Position numbers and translations under genes: made by a program | The notes under the pieces: model-generated | What the model was told of the DNA's origin: nothing | The model's input: only the letters and a program-made list of their open reading frames with translations | Database searches by the model: none | Shown here: piece after piece, positions 8,480 to 15,450 of the stretch | How the letters are laid out: every line of letters starts with the position of its first letter | Numbering within the stretch: the first letter of the stretch is position 1 | DNA from: a virus | Virus record (IMG/VR): IMGVR_UViG_3300035681_000109 | Location: 1 to 27,166 of that record | Direction: 5' to 3' (one strand) | Length of the DNA: 27,166 nt

Positions 8480-9259
8480 TTATCTCCGATTCTGCGCTTC
8501 CCACTTCTTGATCTGACGCTGCCGTTCCGCTTCTATCCATTCCGACGTTGACATTGACTTGATAGATCGGGGATCTGCCGTGTCGTAACGTGGACCTGAG
8601 TTTGACCGGGTAGCCGTGACAGGAGCAAGAGGTGCGGGCGCGGTTGAGGTTTTCTTAACCGGCGGGTTCGTGGTCAGATTGACCTCGATCTTCCCGATCT
8701 CTTTTGCCTGCAAGACTGGCGGCAGTTTGGAAATCCGCCCGGCTTCTTTCGGATTAGACCCTAGCCAATAAATGACTTCGGGGCCAATGTCAGAAGCCTG
8801 GATGGCTTGAGCCATAACGTCCGTGACGGGAAGGTTCGGGTTATACGCGACTTGTTCAAAGTCCTCGTATCGGTCCCTAGCTTCTTCTTCACGATCCTTA
8901 TAGGACTCTAAGATCGCCGCCTGTTGGGCTGCGGCCTCGCGCTGGGCTAGAAGATCCCGAGCCTTTTGCTCCGCTAACGCTTCCGCGTATTGCTGAGCAT
9001 TTTCGAAATCATCTGGCGCAGGTGGAGGTGCGGCGGGCGTTCGCGCCTGCTGCTCCGCAAGCCGTTGGGCCTGCTCTCTTTCCCATTTGCGCTGTTCTCT
9101 TGCTAGGCGCTTGCTTACAATCGCGTCCAACTCTTCCTGAGAGAACGATTTTGTAGGCTGCTGTTCCTCCGGCGTCGATACATCAGATTCCGGCGCTGCC
9201 GTGGCTTCCGGTTCCGGCGCGGGGCTGATCTCCGCTACAGCCTGTTCTTCATCAGACAT
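8480..9259 (-). CDS. Capsid scaffolding protein
   Basis: A 259-aa, highly charged, Glu/Gln/Ala-rich protein. It has an acidic Pro/Glu-rich N-terminus (1-40), then FSQEELDAIVSKRLAREQRK and a long predicted coiled coil rich in Ala, Gln, Arg and Glu (about 45-135). The C-terminus is basic (TSEWIEAERQRQIKKWEAQN), as in P22 gp8, where a basic helix-turn-helix end binds the coat. Position immediately before the coat gene and composition both support scaffold. The ribosome binding site is GGAGA, 5 nt before ATG 9259. No protease is visible nearby, so like P22 it probably exits intact (inference). Confidence 0.85.
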   Translation of the reverse strand: MSDEEQAVAEISPAPEPEATAAPESDVSTPEEQQPTKSFSQEELDAIVSKRLAREQRKWEREQAQRLAEQQARTPAAPPPAPDDFENAQQYAEALAEQKARDLLAQREAAAQQAAILESYKDREEEARDRYEDFEQVAYNPNLPVTDVMAQAIQASDIGPEVIYWLGSNPKEAGRISKLPPVLQAKEIGKIEVNLTTNPPVKKTSTAPAPLAPVTATRSNSGPRYDTADPRSIKSMSTSEWIEAERQRQIKKWEAQNRR

Positions 9260-9323
9260 TACGTCTCCTACCTAGCTGTCCGGCTAGTCGGTTAGTTTAC
9301 AATGCCATAGAGTATTTGACGTG

Positions 9324-9653
9324 TCAAACGCTCCACGGTAATGCAGGGACTACGACGGCAGGATTGCCAATGCTGGCAAGCGCTGCCGCCAAATTCTGCT
9401 GGGTCAATGCAACGCCATCTGCGCCAAGATCGTTCTTGACCCAAGTAAGCACCTGCGTTTTTGTGAGATTTTCATAAGGCACAAACGGGCGGTCGTCATT
9501 AAAATGGATCATTTGATTTCCGCAGACACTTGTGGATTTTCCACCTTCAGTAGCTGTGGCGGTCCATTTCACTGAAGTCACGACATTAACCCGGCCGTCT
9601 AATTCAGGGGCGCACGCCATTTCGACGACATCCCAAGCATACGTAATAGCCAT
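9324..9653 (-). CDS. Small conserved phage protein, function unknown
   Basis: A 109-aa protein beginning AITYAWDVVEMACAPELDGR, with a beta-rich N-terminal half (NVVTSVKWTATATEGGKSTS) and a helical C-terminal half (YENLTKTQVLTWVKNDLGAD). This plan, an MAITY-W start and a later L-x-x-x-x-V-L-x-W-V motif, recurs in small phage structural-region proteins of unknown function. The strong AAGGA ribosome binding site and 1-nt spacing after the S74 fibre gene (TAAGATG) suggest coordinated synthesis, perhaps as a fibre partner or chaperone (inference). Confidence 0.65.
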   Translation of the reverse strand: MAITYAWDVVEMACAPELDGRVNVVTSVKWTATATEGGKSTSVCGNQMIHFNDDRPFVPYENLTKTQVLTWVKNDLGADGVALTQQNLAAALASIGNPAVVVPALPWSV

Positions 9654-9654
9654 C

Positions 9655-10806
9655 TTATTTTCCTTCCAGAGCCGTTAGACGCTGTTTAAGATCAGCATTT
9701 TCGCTCGAAAGTTCCTGAATCGCTTTCACAAGATAAGGAAGAAGATTAAACTGAATCGCCAGTTTTCCGTCTTCTTTCTTGGCGACCTGACGCGGCAGAA
9801 CATTGACGTATTCTTGGGCGATAAAACCTTCGTCATGGCGGCCGGAGTCGATATAATCAAATTCAACCGCGCGAAGCGCATTGATTACGCTCAGACCGTT
9901 CGCAAGATCAATGATATTTGTCTTGATCGACACGTCAGACGTAACAGACCAAGAAGCGCTGTTATTCTGTTGATACCATCCGCCAGCATTCTGCCAATAC
10001 GCGCCGACATTAGCCGCGCCGTCAGACAAAACGACATAATTATTGCCCGTTGCGCTAATCGGAGCAGCGCCCCCCAGATAGCTACCAATAATTACATTGT
10101 ATGAGCCGGTTGTGACGCTATACCCAGACGCATGACCCAGAAACGTGTTGAGCGTGCCGGTGGTTGTGTTAAAACCCGCGCTATTGCCAATACTCGTGTT
10201 ATTGTTGCCGGTTATTTTGTAGCCTGAGTTGAATCCTATGGCCGTAGACCCGCTGCCAGTATTGAGTAAATGCGCATTAACGCCAATAGCAGTGTTGTTG
10301 TTCCCGGCGGTATTGGCTGAAAGGGTGGCATATCCAACGCCAACATTACTGTTGCCGCTGGAATTTAACGTGAGCGACGATCCGCCAATAGCGGTATTAC
10401 TGCCGCCGCCAACATTAGCCGCTAATGCCGCCGCGCCGATAGCCAAATTAACGGAACCGGTCGTATTCGCCGCTAAAGCCCCTGATCCAATAGCCGTGTT
10501 AGATGTGCCGCTAGTATTCGAGTTCAACGCCGTAGCGCCAAAAGCCACATTGGAAACTATCGCGCTATTGCCGAGGCCAACCGTCATTCCTTGAATGGAC
10601 CCTGCGCCGGTGACTGTAAAAGTCCCTGACACCGCGCCATTGCCGCTTTTATCGACAGTGAACGACCCAGTGGTCGCGCCCGTCGAACTTAAGTTGATAA
10701 GATATGAGCTTGCCGCAGAGGCCGTGTTCGTAACGACCATCTTGATACCGTTGAACGCCGTTCCGGCGGCGTTCCAAGTATCTGTAAGATTATAAATATA
10801 AGCCAT
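9655..10806 (-). CDS. Fibre protein with YadA-like head repeats and C-terminal S74 intramolecular chaperone
   Basis: A 383-aa protein. Residues about 85-230 hold repeated NTAIGxxAL / NTSIGNSAGF units like the left-handed beta-roll head repeats of trimeric autotransporters. From Ser290 to the C-terminus is a peptidase S74 (endosialidase-type) chaperone domain. SDVSIKTNI holds the Ser290-Lys295 pair with the 5-residue spacing of the self-cleavage dyad, followed by GFIAQEYVNVLP and a C-terminal coiled coil (AIQELSSENADLKQRLTALE). In known cases the chaperone trimerises the fibre and then cuts itself off. Start and RBS (GAGG) are clear. Unusually, it lies between portal and scaffold genes rather than with the tail genes. 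Confidence 0.88.
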   Translation of the reverse strand: MAYIYNLTDTWNAAGTAFNGIKMVVTNTASAASSYLINLSSTGATTGSFTVDKSGNGAVSGTFTVTGAGSIQGMTVGLGNSAIVSNVAFGATALNSNTSGTSNTAIGSGALAANTTGSVNLAIGAAALAANVGGGSNTAIGGSSLTLNSSGNSNVGVGYATLSANTAGNNNTAIGVNAHLLNTGSGSTAIGFNSGYKITGNNNTSIGNSAGFNTTTGTLNTFLGHASGYSVTTGSYNVIIGSYLGGAAPISATGNNYVVLSDGAANVGAYWQNAGGWYQQNNSASWSVTSDVSIKTNIIDLANGLSVINALRAVEFDYIDSGRHDEGFIAQEYVNVLPRQVAKKEDGKLAIQFNLLPYLVKAIQELSSENADLKQRLTALEGK

Positions 10807-11018
10807 TACGCCCTCGTCTCTATCTCAAAACCTTCGCGGTCAAGAATTGCAACATCAAAACGATCAAAGATCGCTTGTGAGGGTATGGGGCCGGAGCCAC
10901 CCTCACCGACCGCCGGCATAAACGGCCCTAAACCACCTTCATACGAGGCTGGCTGAATGCGAAGCTGCGGCCGAAGCCGCATTTCATCGCCATTTATGGA
11001 CCGAAGCCGTATCGTCAT
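10806..11018 (-). CDS. Small late-operon protein, unknown
   Basis: A 70-aa protein with an Arg-rich N-terminus (TIRLRSINGDEMRLRPQLRI) and a Gly/Pro-rich middle (GGLGPFMPAVGEGGSGPIPS). No family is recognised. It is linked to both neighbours by overlaps (ATGA at 11015-11018 with the upstream gene, TAATG at 10806 with the fibre gene), which strongly suggests it is translated. The Gly/Pro-rich part could be a flexible virion linker, but this is a guess. Confidence 0.6.
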   Translation of the reverse strand: MTIRLRSINGDEMRLRPQLRIQPASYEGGLGPFMPAVGEGGSGPIPSQAIFDRFDVAILDREGFEIETRA

Positions 11019-11290
11019 GCGTAATAGCTGATGTTGAGCTTAGCGCTTGCGGCAGTTTCGATGAATTTGATTCTGTTGAAGTCGCCGTCATAGCTAAGTG
11101 ACGCGCCAACAAAGATTGGCATTCCGACACTTGCCGTGGGGTTCGTGCCGTCGTCGCGCCAACGCACGTTCTGCGTTTCCGGCACGATCAAAGCCAGTGT
11201 AGCACCTTGGGGGACGGTCAAACCAGCGGCAGAGCTAAGCGACGTGATCTGCTGATAGCCCAAGCAGACAGTAGTAGATTTCAGACCCAT
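11015..11290 (-). CDS. Small conserved phage protein, probable beta-sandwich
   Basis: A 91-aa protein with LGYQQITSLSSAAGLTVPQG, then QNVRWRDDGTNPTASVGMPI and a C-terminal KFIETAASAKLNISYY. This pattern (a W-R-D-D-G-x-x-P-T-A-x-x-G core) is a widespread small phage protein found near portal and head genes, usually left hypothetical. A single beta-sandwich is likely. It has an AGAGGG ribosome binding site and overlaps the following gene by ATGA. A minor capsid or adaptor role is possible but unproven. Confidence 0.7.
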   Translation of the reverse strand: MGLKSTTVCLGYQQITSLSSAAGLTVPQGATLALIVPETQNVRWRDDGTNPTASVGMPIFVGASLSYDGDFNRIKFIETAASAKLNISYYA

Positions 11291-11300
11291 AATGCCCTCT

Positions 11301-11657
11301 TTAGGCTAGGAATTTCAATTTATACAGCGTTGAGAGATATAAGTCTACAATGCCGTCGATGATGTTCTGGATGGCGGAGTCGTCTTTATACTCTTTTCGC
11401 GCCTCTTCGATCTCTTTTAGAGAATCTTCAAGAAATTCAACGACATTGTTGGTCTTTTTAGCCGAATGCAGCGTGATCGGCCCGATTAGACCGTAACGGC
11501 CCTGATAGGCTTCCGCCAGATCGTCGGCCAAGTCGATCACTTTGCTGTAAAAGCCGCCCAAAGCCTTGTGTTTGGCGTAAGACCGCGTGTTTAGATGCAC
11601 CGAATGGGTCACATCGCGGGCTAGAAACAGGTGTCCGATCAGATCCGCGCAGCTCAT
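11301..11657 (-). CDS. Helical Dps/ferritin-like phage protein (DUF5856-like)
   Basis: A 118-aa, mostly helical protein. It contains THSVHLNTRSYAKHKALGGF followed by YSKVIDLADDLAEAYQGRYG. The spacing of His, Thr/Asn, His, Phe-Tyr and the acidic helix recalls the first two helices of Dps/ferritin-like proteins and of small phage proteins of the DUF5856 type. A charged helix follows (EEARKEYKDD), then a hydrophobic C-terminal helix. The start overlaps the portal stop by ATGA. Whether it binds metal or DNA cannot be told; a portal- or DNA-associated role is only suggested by position. Confidence 0.65.
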   Translation of the reverse strand: MSCADLIGHLFLARDVTHSVHLNTRSYAKHKALGGFYSKVIDLADDLAEAYQGRYGLIGPITLHSAKKTNNVVEFLEDSLKEIEEARKEYKDDSAIQNIIDGIVDLYLSTLYKLKFLA

Positions 11658-13771
11658 TGTCCCATTTCCCTCATTGGCGTGTTGCCCGGCACGATGTCGC
11701 CCATGTCCAGCGCCGCCGCGATGGTGCCTTGCACGATGTCCTGCACCTGTTCAGGCGTCATGCCCGCCTGCATGGCCGACAGACGCTTAGTTTCGGCGTC
11801 ATAAGCCTTAATCTGCGCGTTTTGCTCGTCAATCGCCAGTTTCTGCATCTCGTAGGACTGCATAAGCTGCTGGATCTGGGCCGTTGTGGCTTCCATTTCC
11901 TGCGCCATCTGTTCCATCTGCATACGCATGGCCTGCGCTTCCGGCGATTCGTCCGTATCCTGAAGCACTTTCGGATCGAGCATCTTTTCGAACCGCTTGG
12001 CCATCGTCTCCGCGCCTGGCCAGTCCATGTTCTTGACGAACAGATCACCCGCAACGCTCCAGAGCGCCGGGTTGGTCTGGAGGATCTGGCCCATCGTGTC
12101 CATCGCCTCCTGCTTGCGCGTCATGTAGCTAGGACCGGAGCTAACCTGAACGTCATAAGTGCCGACATTCGGGTTGTAGATCTTGGCGATCTCGATGCCT
12201 TCTTCGTTGACGATCTTACGCACCGCCTCCGGCTGAGCCGGATTGATGCGCGCCATGTCCACGTCGCCCTCGACGTTGATGATGCGGGCCACGCGCTGCG
12301 TGTCGTAGATCTTCGGGATCAGATCGACGAGCTGGCGCGCGACATACTTTACCGCCCGCGCGAGGTTGTCGACATAATGATAAGTGCTCGTGTCGCCTTG
12401 CCGCTCCCTAGCGAGGATCGCACGACCCGTCCGTTCGTTGGAAGTCGCCCCAATGCTACTATCGTACTGGCCAGTGGTCGACTTGATGTCTTCGCCAGCC
12501 CCCATCTTGGCTTGAATAAGGCCCGTTTGAGCCATCGGAGGCTGGGCGCGTTCAGGTAGCGGTAGCGGGTTTCCGGCCCCGTCAGTGACATCGGGATTGA
12601 CCTCCAGATACGGCCAGTTGTTCGTATTGGCCGTTTTCCAGTTCGTCTCGTAGCCTTCGAACTGGCCACCGTAACCAATGAACGGCGCTTTGGGGGCCAG
12701 AGCAAGCATTTCAGCTTCCTGGCTGACCCAGTAGTTATACATGCGCTGCGCGTCTTTAGCGTTACGCACCAGACCGCTAATGTAGATCTGACCGTCGACC
12801 TCGAACTCGTTGCCGACAACGCGGATCATGGGGATATACTTACCCGCCCAGTCGCGCTCTTCCAGCACCTCATAGCCGTTGGTCTTGATCCATTTGACCT
12901 GCTTGCGGTCGCTCTCACGGCTGCGCAGCGGCTTGCCATAGGCGGCCATGAGCCGCTTGTCCTCCGGCGTGCCTTTGAAGGCCGTGATGTTGTCCGGGTA
13001 GAGGTTCAGCGTCGCCTTGCGATGCTCAATGTAGAAATACTCAGCAATGCGCACCGTCTCTTGGCTGACCCACATGCTAAGCGTCTGGTCGCCCACACCC
13101 TGCGACATCATACCAGTCACAGGCGTGGCGTCGGGATACATGCGCTCATATTCGGCTTTCGGAATGTCTTCCGTAATAAAGCACCAATTCGCGTCTTGAC
13201 CGCACGGGTCTTGGATCATTGGGTCCATGTAGACGCTGAAGCTGCTACGGACGCGAGCGATGCGGATGTCCTGTTCGAAAGAGTCTTCTTTCGTGTATTC
13301 CGTCAGAATTCGGATATAGCCTTCGCCGTATGTGACTTGGTTGTCGCAGGCCGTATCGTAGGCCACGTCGGCGTCGGACATATACTCAATATGCCGCACG
13401 ATGCCGTCGAAGATCTCCGCGACCTCCGGGTCGGCGTTCTCATCGGCAGGGATGACGCGGGCGGTCGGGCGGTTCTGGCGCTGCTCGTTCGTCACGAGGC
13501 GCACGTGCTGCGGCAGCTTGTTGATCGTCAGGCACGGACGCGCGTTGATCGTTTGCCCCTGCACCGCGCCTCTGGTCGCCAGCACGTCCGCCGGCCATTG
13601 CCAGGCGTTGTCAGGCGAGCCCGCCATGAACCGCAGGTCGTCCAGCTCATCTTCGCGTGAGTCTGAATAGGCCGCCTGCGCCACGGTGAAGCGGTGACGC
13701 ATGGTGGCCAGACGGTCATCGTCTGGGTTGTCGGAGACTTTGCCGGCGGCGATTACGTCATCAGAAGCCAT
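11654..13771 (-). CDS. Portal protein, P22 gp1-like
   Basis: A 705-aa protein, close to P22 gp1 (725 aa). N-terminal features are RFTVAQAAYSDSREDELDDL, FMAGSPDNAWQWP, RPCLTINKLPQHVRLVTNEQ and RQNRPTARVIPADENADPEV, all signatures of the P22-type portal family, plus VTYGEGYIRIL. The clip/stem/wing region runs to about residue 560. The C-terminal about 110 residues are a Gln/Met/Glu-rich coiled coil (QMEQMAQEMEATTAQIQQLM), equivalent to the P22 portal barrel. It forms the dodecameric DNA channel to which the terminase, and later the gp4-like protein, dock. RBS AGGA precedes ATG 13771, which overlaps the upstream stop (TAATG). Confidence 0.93.
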   Translation of the reverse strand: MASDDVIAAGKVSDNPDDDRLATMRHRFTVAQAAYSDSREDELDDLRFMAGSPDNAWQWPADVLATRGAVQGQTINARPCLTINKLPQHVRLVTNEQRQNRPTARVIPADENADPEVAEIFDGIVRHIEYMSDADVAYDTACDNQVTYGEGYIRILTEYTKEDSFEQDIRIARVRSSFSVYMDPMIQDPCGQDANWCFITEDIPKAEYERMYPDATPVTGMMSQGVGDQTLSMWVSQETVRIAEYFYIEHRKATLNLYPDNITAFKGTPEDKRLMAAYGKPLRSRESDRKQVKWIKTNGYEVLEERDWAGKYIPMIRVVGNEFEVDGQIYISGLVRNAKDAQRMYNYWVSQEAEMLALAPKAPFIGYGGQFEGYETNWKTANTNNWPYLEVNPDVTDGAGNPLPLPERAQPPMAQTGLIQAKMGAGEDIKSTTGQYDSSIGATSNERTGRAILARERQGDTSTYHYVDNLARAVKYVARQLVDLIPKIYDTQRVARIINVEGDVDMARINPAQPEAVRKIVNEEGIEIAKIYNPNVGTYDVQVSSGPSYMTRKQEAMDTMGQILQTNPALWSVAGDLFVKNMDWPGAETMAKRFEKMLDPKVLQDTDESPEAQAMRMQMEQMAQEMEATTAQIQQLMQSYEMQKLAIDEQNAQIKAYDAETKRLSAMQAGMTPEQVQDIVQGTIAAALDMGDIVPGNTPMREMGQ

Positions 13772-14922
13772 TACATATCCTGCCGCTGTTCTTGGCGAGC
13801 CAGTATCTTAGCCGCTATTCCAGCGCCTATCGGGCCCATTAGACCGTATTTACGCATAATTTCAACCAATTTGTCGTCAAACACAACGTAATTGCGCGAG
13901 CCCTCGCCGGCGGCGCGGGATTTTGCATCTAAATATCTGACCCCTTTTATGCCGGCTTCGCTGTATGTCTTAGAAAATGCCGGGTCGGATATATCAAAAG
14001 AATGTGGCATAAGCCCAGATTCCATAAGCTGCCCGACCGGCACATTACCGTATTCTTTCAACTTACGTTCGGCGTTAGGTAATTTCATAAAAGCCGCTAA
14101 AACTTCAGGACTCTGCGCGCTTAATGTCTTATCCCAATCCAATAATTCTTCGGGCCGCGCGTTGATACTAACTTCGTACATATGCCCTGTGTTGCCCGTA
14201 AAATCTTCGGGTTTAATTGTCCGCGCGATTTTAGCTTGTTCAATAGCTTTCCGTGCATAATCTTCGCGGATAGCTTTCAATTCAGGGGGCGATTCCTTAA
14301 ATTCTTTAACTGCATGCTGCGCGTATCTTAGGTGATCTTTTTGCGCAAGTGCAATAGCTTCGCTTGGTGGCATACCTTGTTTTATATCGTTAGAAATAAT
14401 TTCGGCCACATCCATTTCAGCGTGGGGTATATCTATCTCACCTATTGGTTTTCCCTTGTATAATGGGTGCGTTAATTTATCACGGTAATATTTAGCTAGG
14501 TTTTCAGCTTCAGCAAAATACAGCCCATGCCCGAACGATTGCGCGCCTTCGCCTGTGCCGATCTTGTTGATGTCAAAGCGCGGAAAGTCGTGCGGCGAGC
14601 CATGATACGCCCGTATGCCCTTGGCCACGTCCTGCGCGATGGCTTGCTCGGCCCTAGCCGCGACGTTAGCGCCGGGCAGCGGCAGCATGGCCATGATCGC
14701 GCCCTTGGTGTCGCCGGCACGGGCGGCCTCTTGGCCCTGTAGCACGTTACCGGTGCCGGGCAGGTAGCCAAGAATGTCGGCTATGCCTGTCGCAAACTGA
14801 CGACGCTCCGGCGACGGGCGTGTGTCGCCCATCAGATAGGCCGCGATCTGCTCCTTCCATGACGGCTCATAGGGCCGTAGCATGGCATTACGCGGTTCAG
14901 GAGCGAGCGCGTTGACAGGCAT
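13771..14922 (-). CDS. Putative ADP-ribosyltransferase (ART-PolyVal-like) encoded next to portal
   Basis: A 383-aa protein. Residues about 43-98 are an Ala/Gly-rich, partly amphipathic segment (TGIADILGYLPGTGNV, then AIMAMLPLPGANVAARA). An ADP-ribosyltransferase-like domain follows: AYHGSPHDF (105-113), IGTGEGAQSFGHGLYFAEAE (121-140), and a C-terminal SRNYVVFDDKLVEI (342-355). The YHGSP and GHGLYFAE pair is the hallmark of the H-Y-type ART fold seen in polyvalent phage proteins, which use NAD+ to modify targets. The last residue of the triad cannot be fixed by eye. Position between terminase and portal, both joined by TAATG, suggests a virion-packaged effector (inference). The target is unknown. 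Confidence 0.75.
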   Translation of the reverse strand: MPVNALAPEPRNAMLRPYEPSWKEQIAAYLMGDTRPSPERRQFATGIADILGYLPGTGNVLQGQEAARAGDTKGAIMAMLPLPGANVAARAEQAIAQDVAKGIRAYHGSPHDFPRFDINKIGTGEGAQSFGHGLYFAEAENLAKYYRDKLTHPLYKGKPIGEIDIPHAEMDVAEIISNDIKQGMPPSEAIALAQKDHLRYAQHAVKEFKESPPELKAIREDYARKAIEQAKIARTIKPEDFTGNTGHMYEVSINARPEELLDWDKTLSAQSPEVLAAFMKLPNAERKLKEYGNVPVGQLMESGLMPHSFDISDPAFSKTYSEAGIKGVRYLDAKSRAAGEGSRNYVVFDDKLVEIMRKYGLMGPIGAGIAAKILARQEQRQDM

Positions 14923-15059
14923 TATTTCTTTTTCTTAGCCGCCGCGCGCTTGGTCGAGTAAGCAATAGCGACGGCCTGTTTCACCGGCTTACCGGCGGCG
15001 ACTTCCGCTTTGATGTTCTTACGGAAGGCGTTCTTGCTGGTTGACTTAACTAGAGGCAT
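14922..15059 (-). CDS. Small basic phage protein (45 aa)
   Basis: Hand-translated 45-aa protein: PLVKSTSKNAFRKNIKAEVA, then GKPVKQAVAIAYSTKRAAAK and a short Lys tail. The pattern (PLVKS, a helix with A-F-x-K-N, AGKPxKQAxAIAY, poly-basic end) is a recurrent tiny phage protein near terminase and portal genes, with no assigned function. It is strongly positively charged, so nucleic-acid binding is possible. It is joined by TAATG to both neighbours (start at 15059 over the upstream stop, stop at 14922 over the ART start). Confidence 0.7.
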   Translation of the reverse strand: MPLVKSTSKNAFRKNIKAEVAAGKPVKQAVAIAYSTKRAAAKKKK

Positions 15060-15208
15060 TACTTCTTCCTCGTCTTAGCTGACTGCTTGAACGCCTTGGC
15101 GGTCGGTGCGCCCTCTGCGCCGGGCTTGCGCATCTTTTCGCCCGAGCCTGCTTTGATGCGTGCGCGCTTCGCGTGAATCGCAGCGTAGAGTCCTGGCTTA
15201 CTTGCCAC
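15059..15208 (-). CDS. Small basic phage protein (49 aa) with GTG start
   Basis: Hand-translated 49-aa protein starting with GTG at 15208: ASKPGLYAAIHAKRARIKAG, then SGEKMRKPGAEGAPTAKAFK and a basic tail. The KPGLYAxIHAKxxRIKAGSGEKMRKPGxxGAPT pattern is a known recurring hypothetical protein in phage packaging regions. The GTG choice is supported by AGAGGTGGA 7-11 nt upstream, by that conservation, and because no upstream ATG exists before the in-frame stop at 15221-15223. It overlaps the upstream gene by 11 nt and the downstream one by TAATG. Function unknown; the charge suggests DNA or RNA contact. Confidence 0.72.
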   Translation of the reverse strand: MASKPGLYAAIHAKRARIKAGSGEKMRKPGAEGAPTAKAFKQSAKTRKK

Positions 15209-15449
15209 AGTTCCACCTCTTCATGCTGGCCTTCGCCCGTTCGGCGTTCTTCGACTTAGCGACCACGCCGCCCATGCGCGCACAGAACGACTTCTTACGG
15301 CCCTCGTCGGCCTTGGTCTTAGGGTTAGGAGCCGGCGGCTTCAACTTGCTGCCCGTGGCGGCATTATACTTAGCCCGGCCCTTGGCCGTCAGCCCAGCGC
15401 CCGCCTTCGTCGACAGCTTCTCGCCACGCCCTACTGACAGCGATACCAT
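15198..15449 (-). CDS. Small basic phage protein (83 aa, DUF6321-like)
   Basis: With the start placed at ATG 15449 (1 nt after the large-terminase stop), it is an 83-aa protein. KAGAGLTAKGRAKYNAATGS, LKPPAPNPKTKADEGRKKSF and CARMGGVVAK precede a C-terminal RAKASMKRWNCGK. The AGLTAKGRAKYNxxTGSxLKPP block defines a widespread small phage protein (DUF6321-like) of unknown role. A longer frame from 15491 exists but lacks a ribosome binding site and would overlap terminase by 41 nt, so the internal start is preferred. Two conserved Cys residues and high charge allow a metal- or DNA-binding role (inference). Confidence 0.75.
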   Translation of the reverse strand: MVSLSVGRGEKLSTKAGAGLTAKGRAKYNAATGSKLKPPAPNPKTKADEGRKKSFCARMGGVVAKSKNAERAKASMKRWNCGK

Positions 15450-15450
15450 C

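Noticed and set aside
9315-9328. TTTGAC-GT-GTCAAA palindrome with a TTGACA -35-like element before the scaffold gene
   Set aside because: No acceptable -10 at 16-18 bp, and it overlaps a stop codon; kept only as a weak operator candidate.
11657-12559. 300-aa plus-strand frame opposite the portal gene
   Set aside because: His/Arg/Leu-rich antisense shadow of the portal, driven by GC-rich codon bias.
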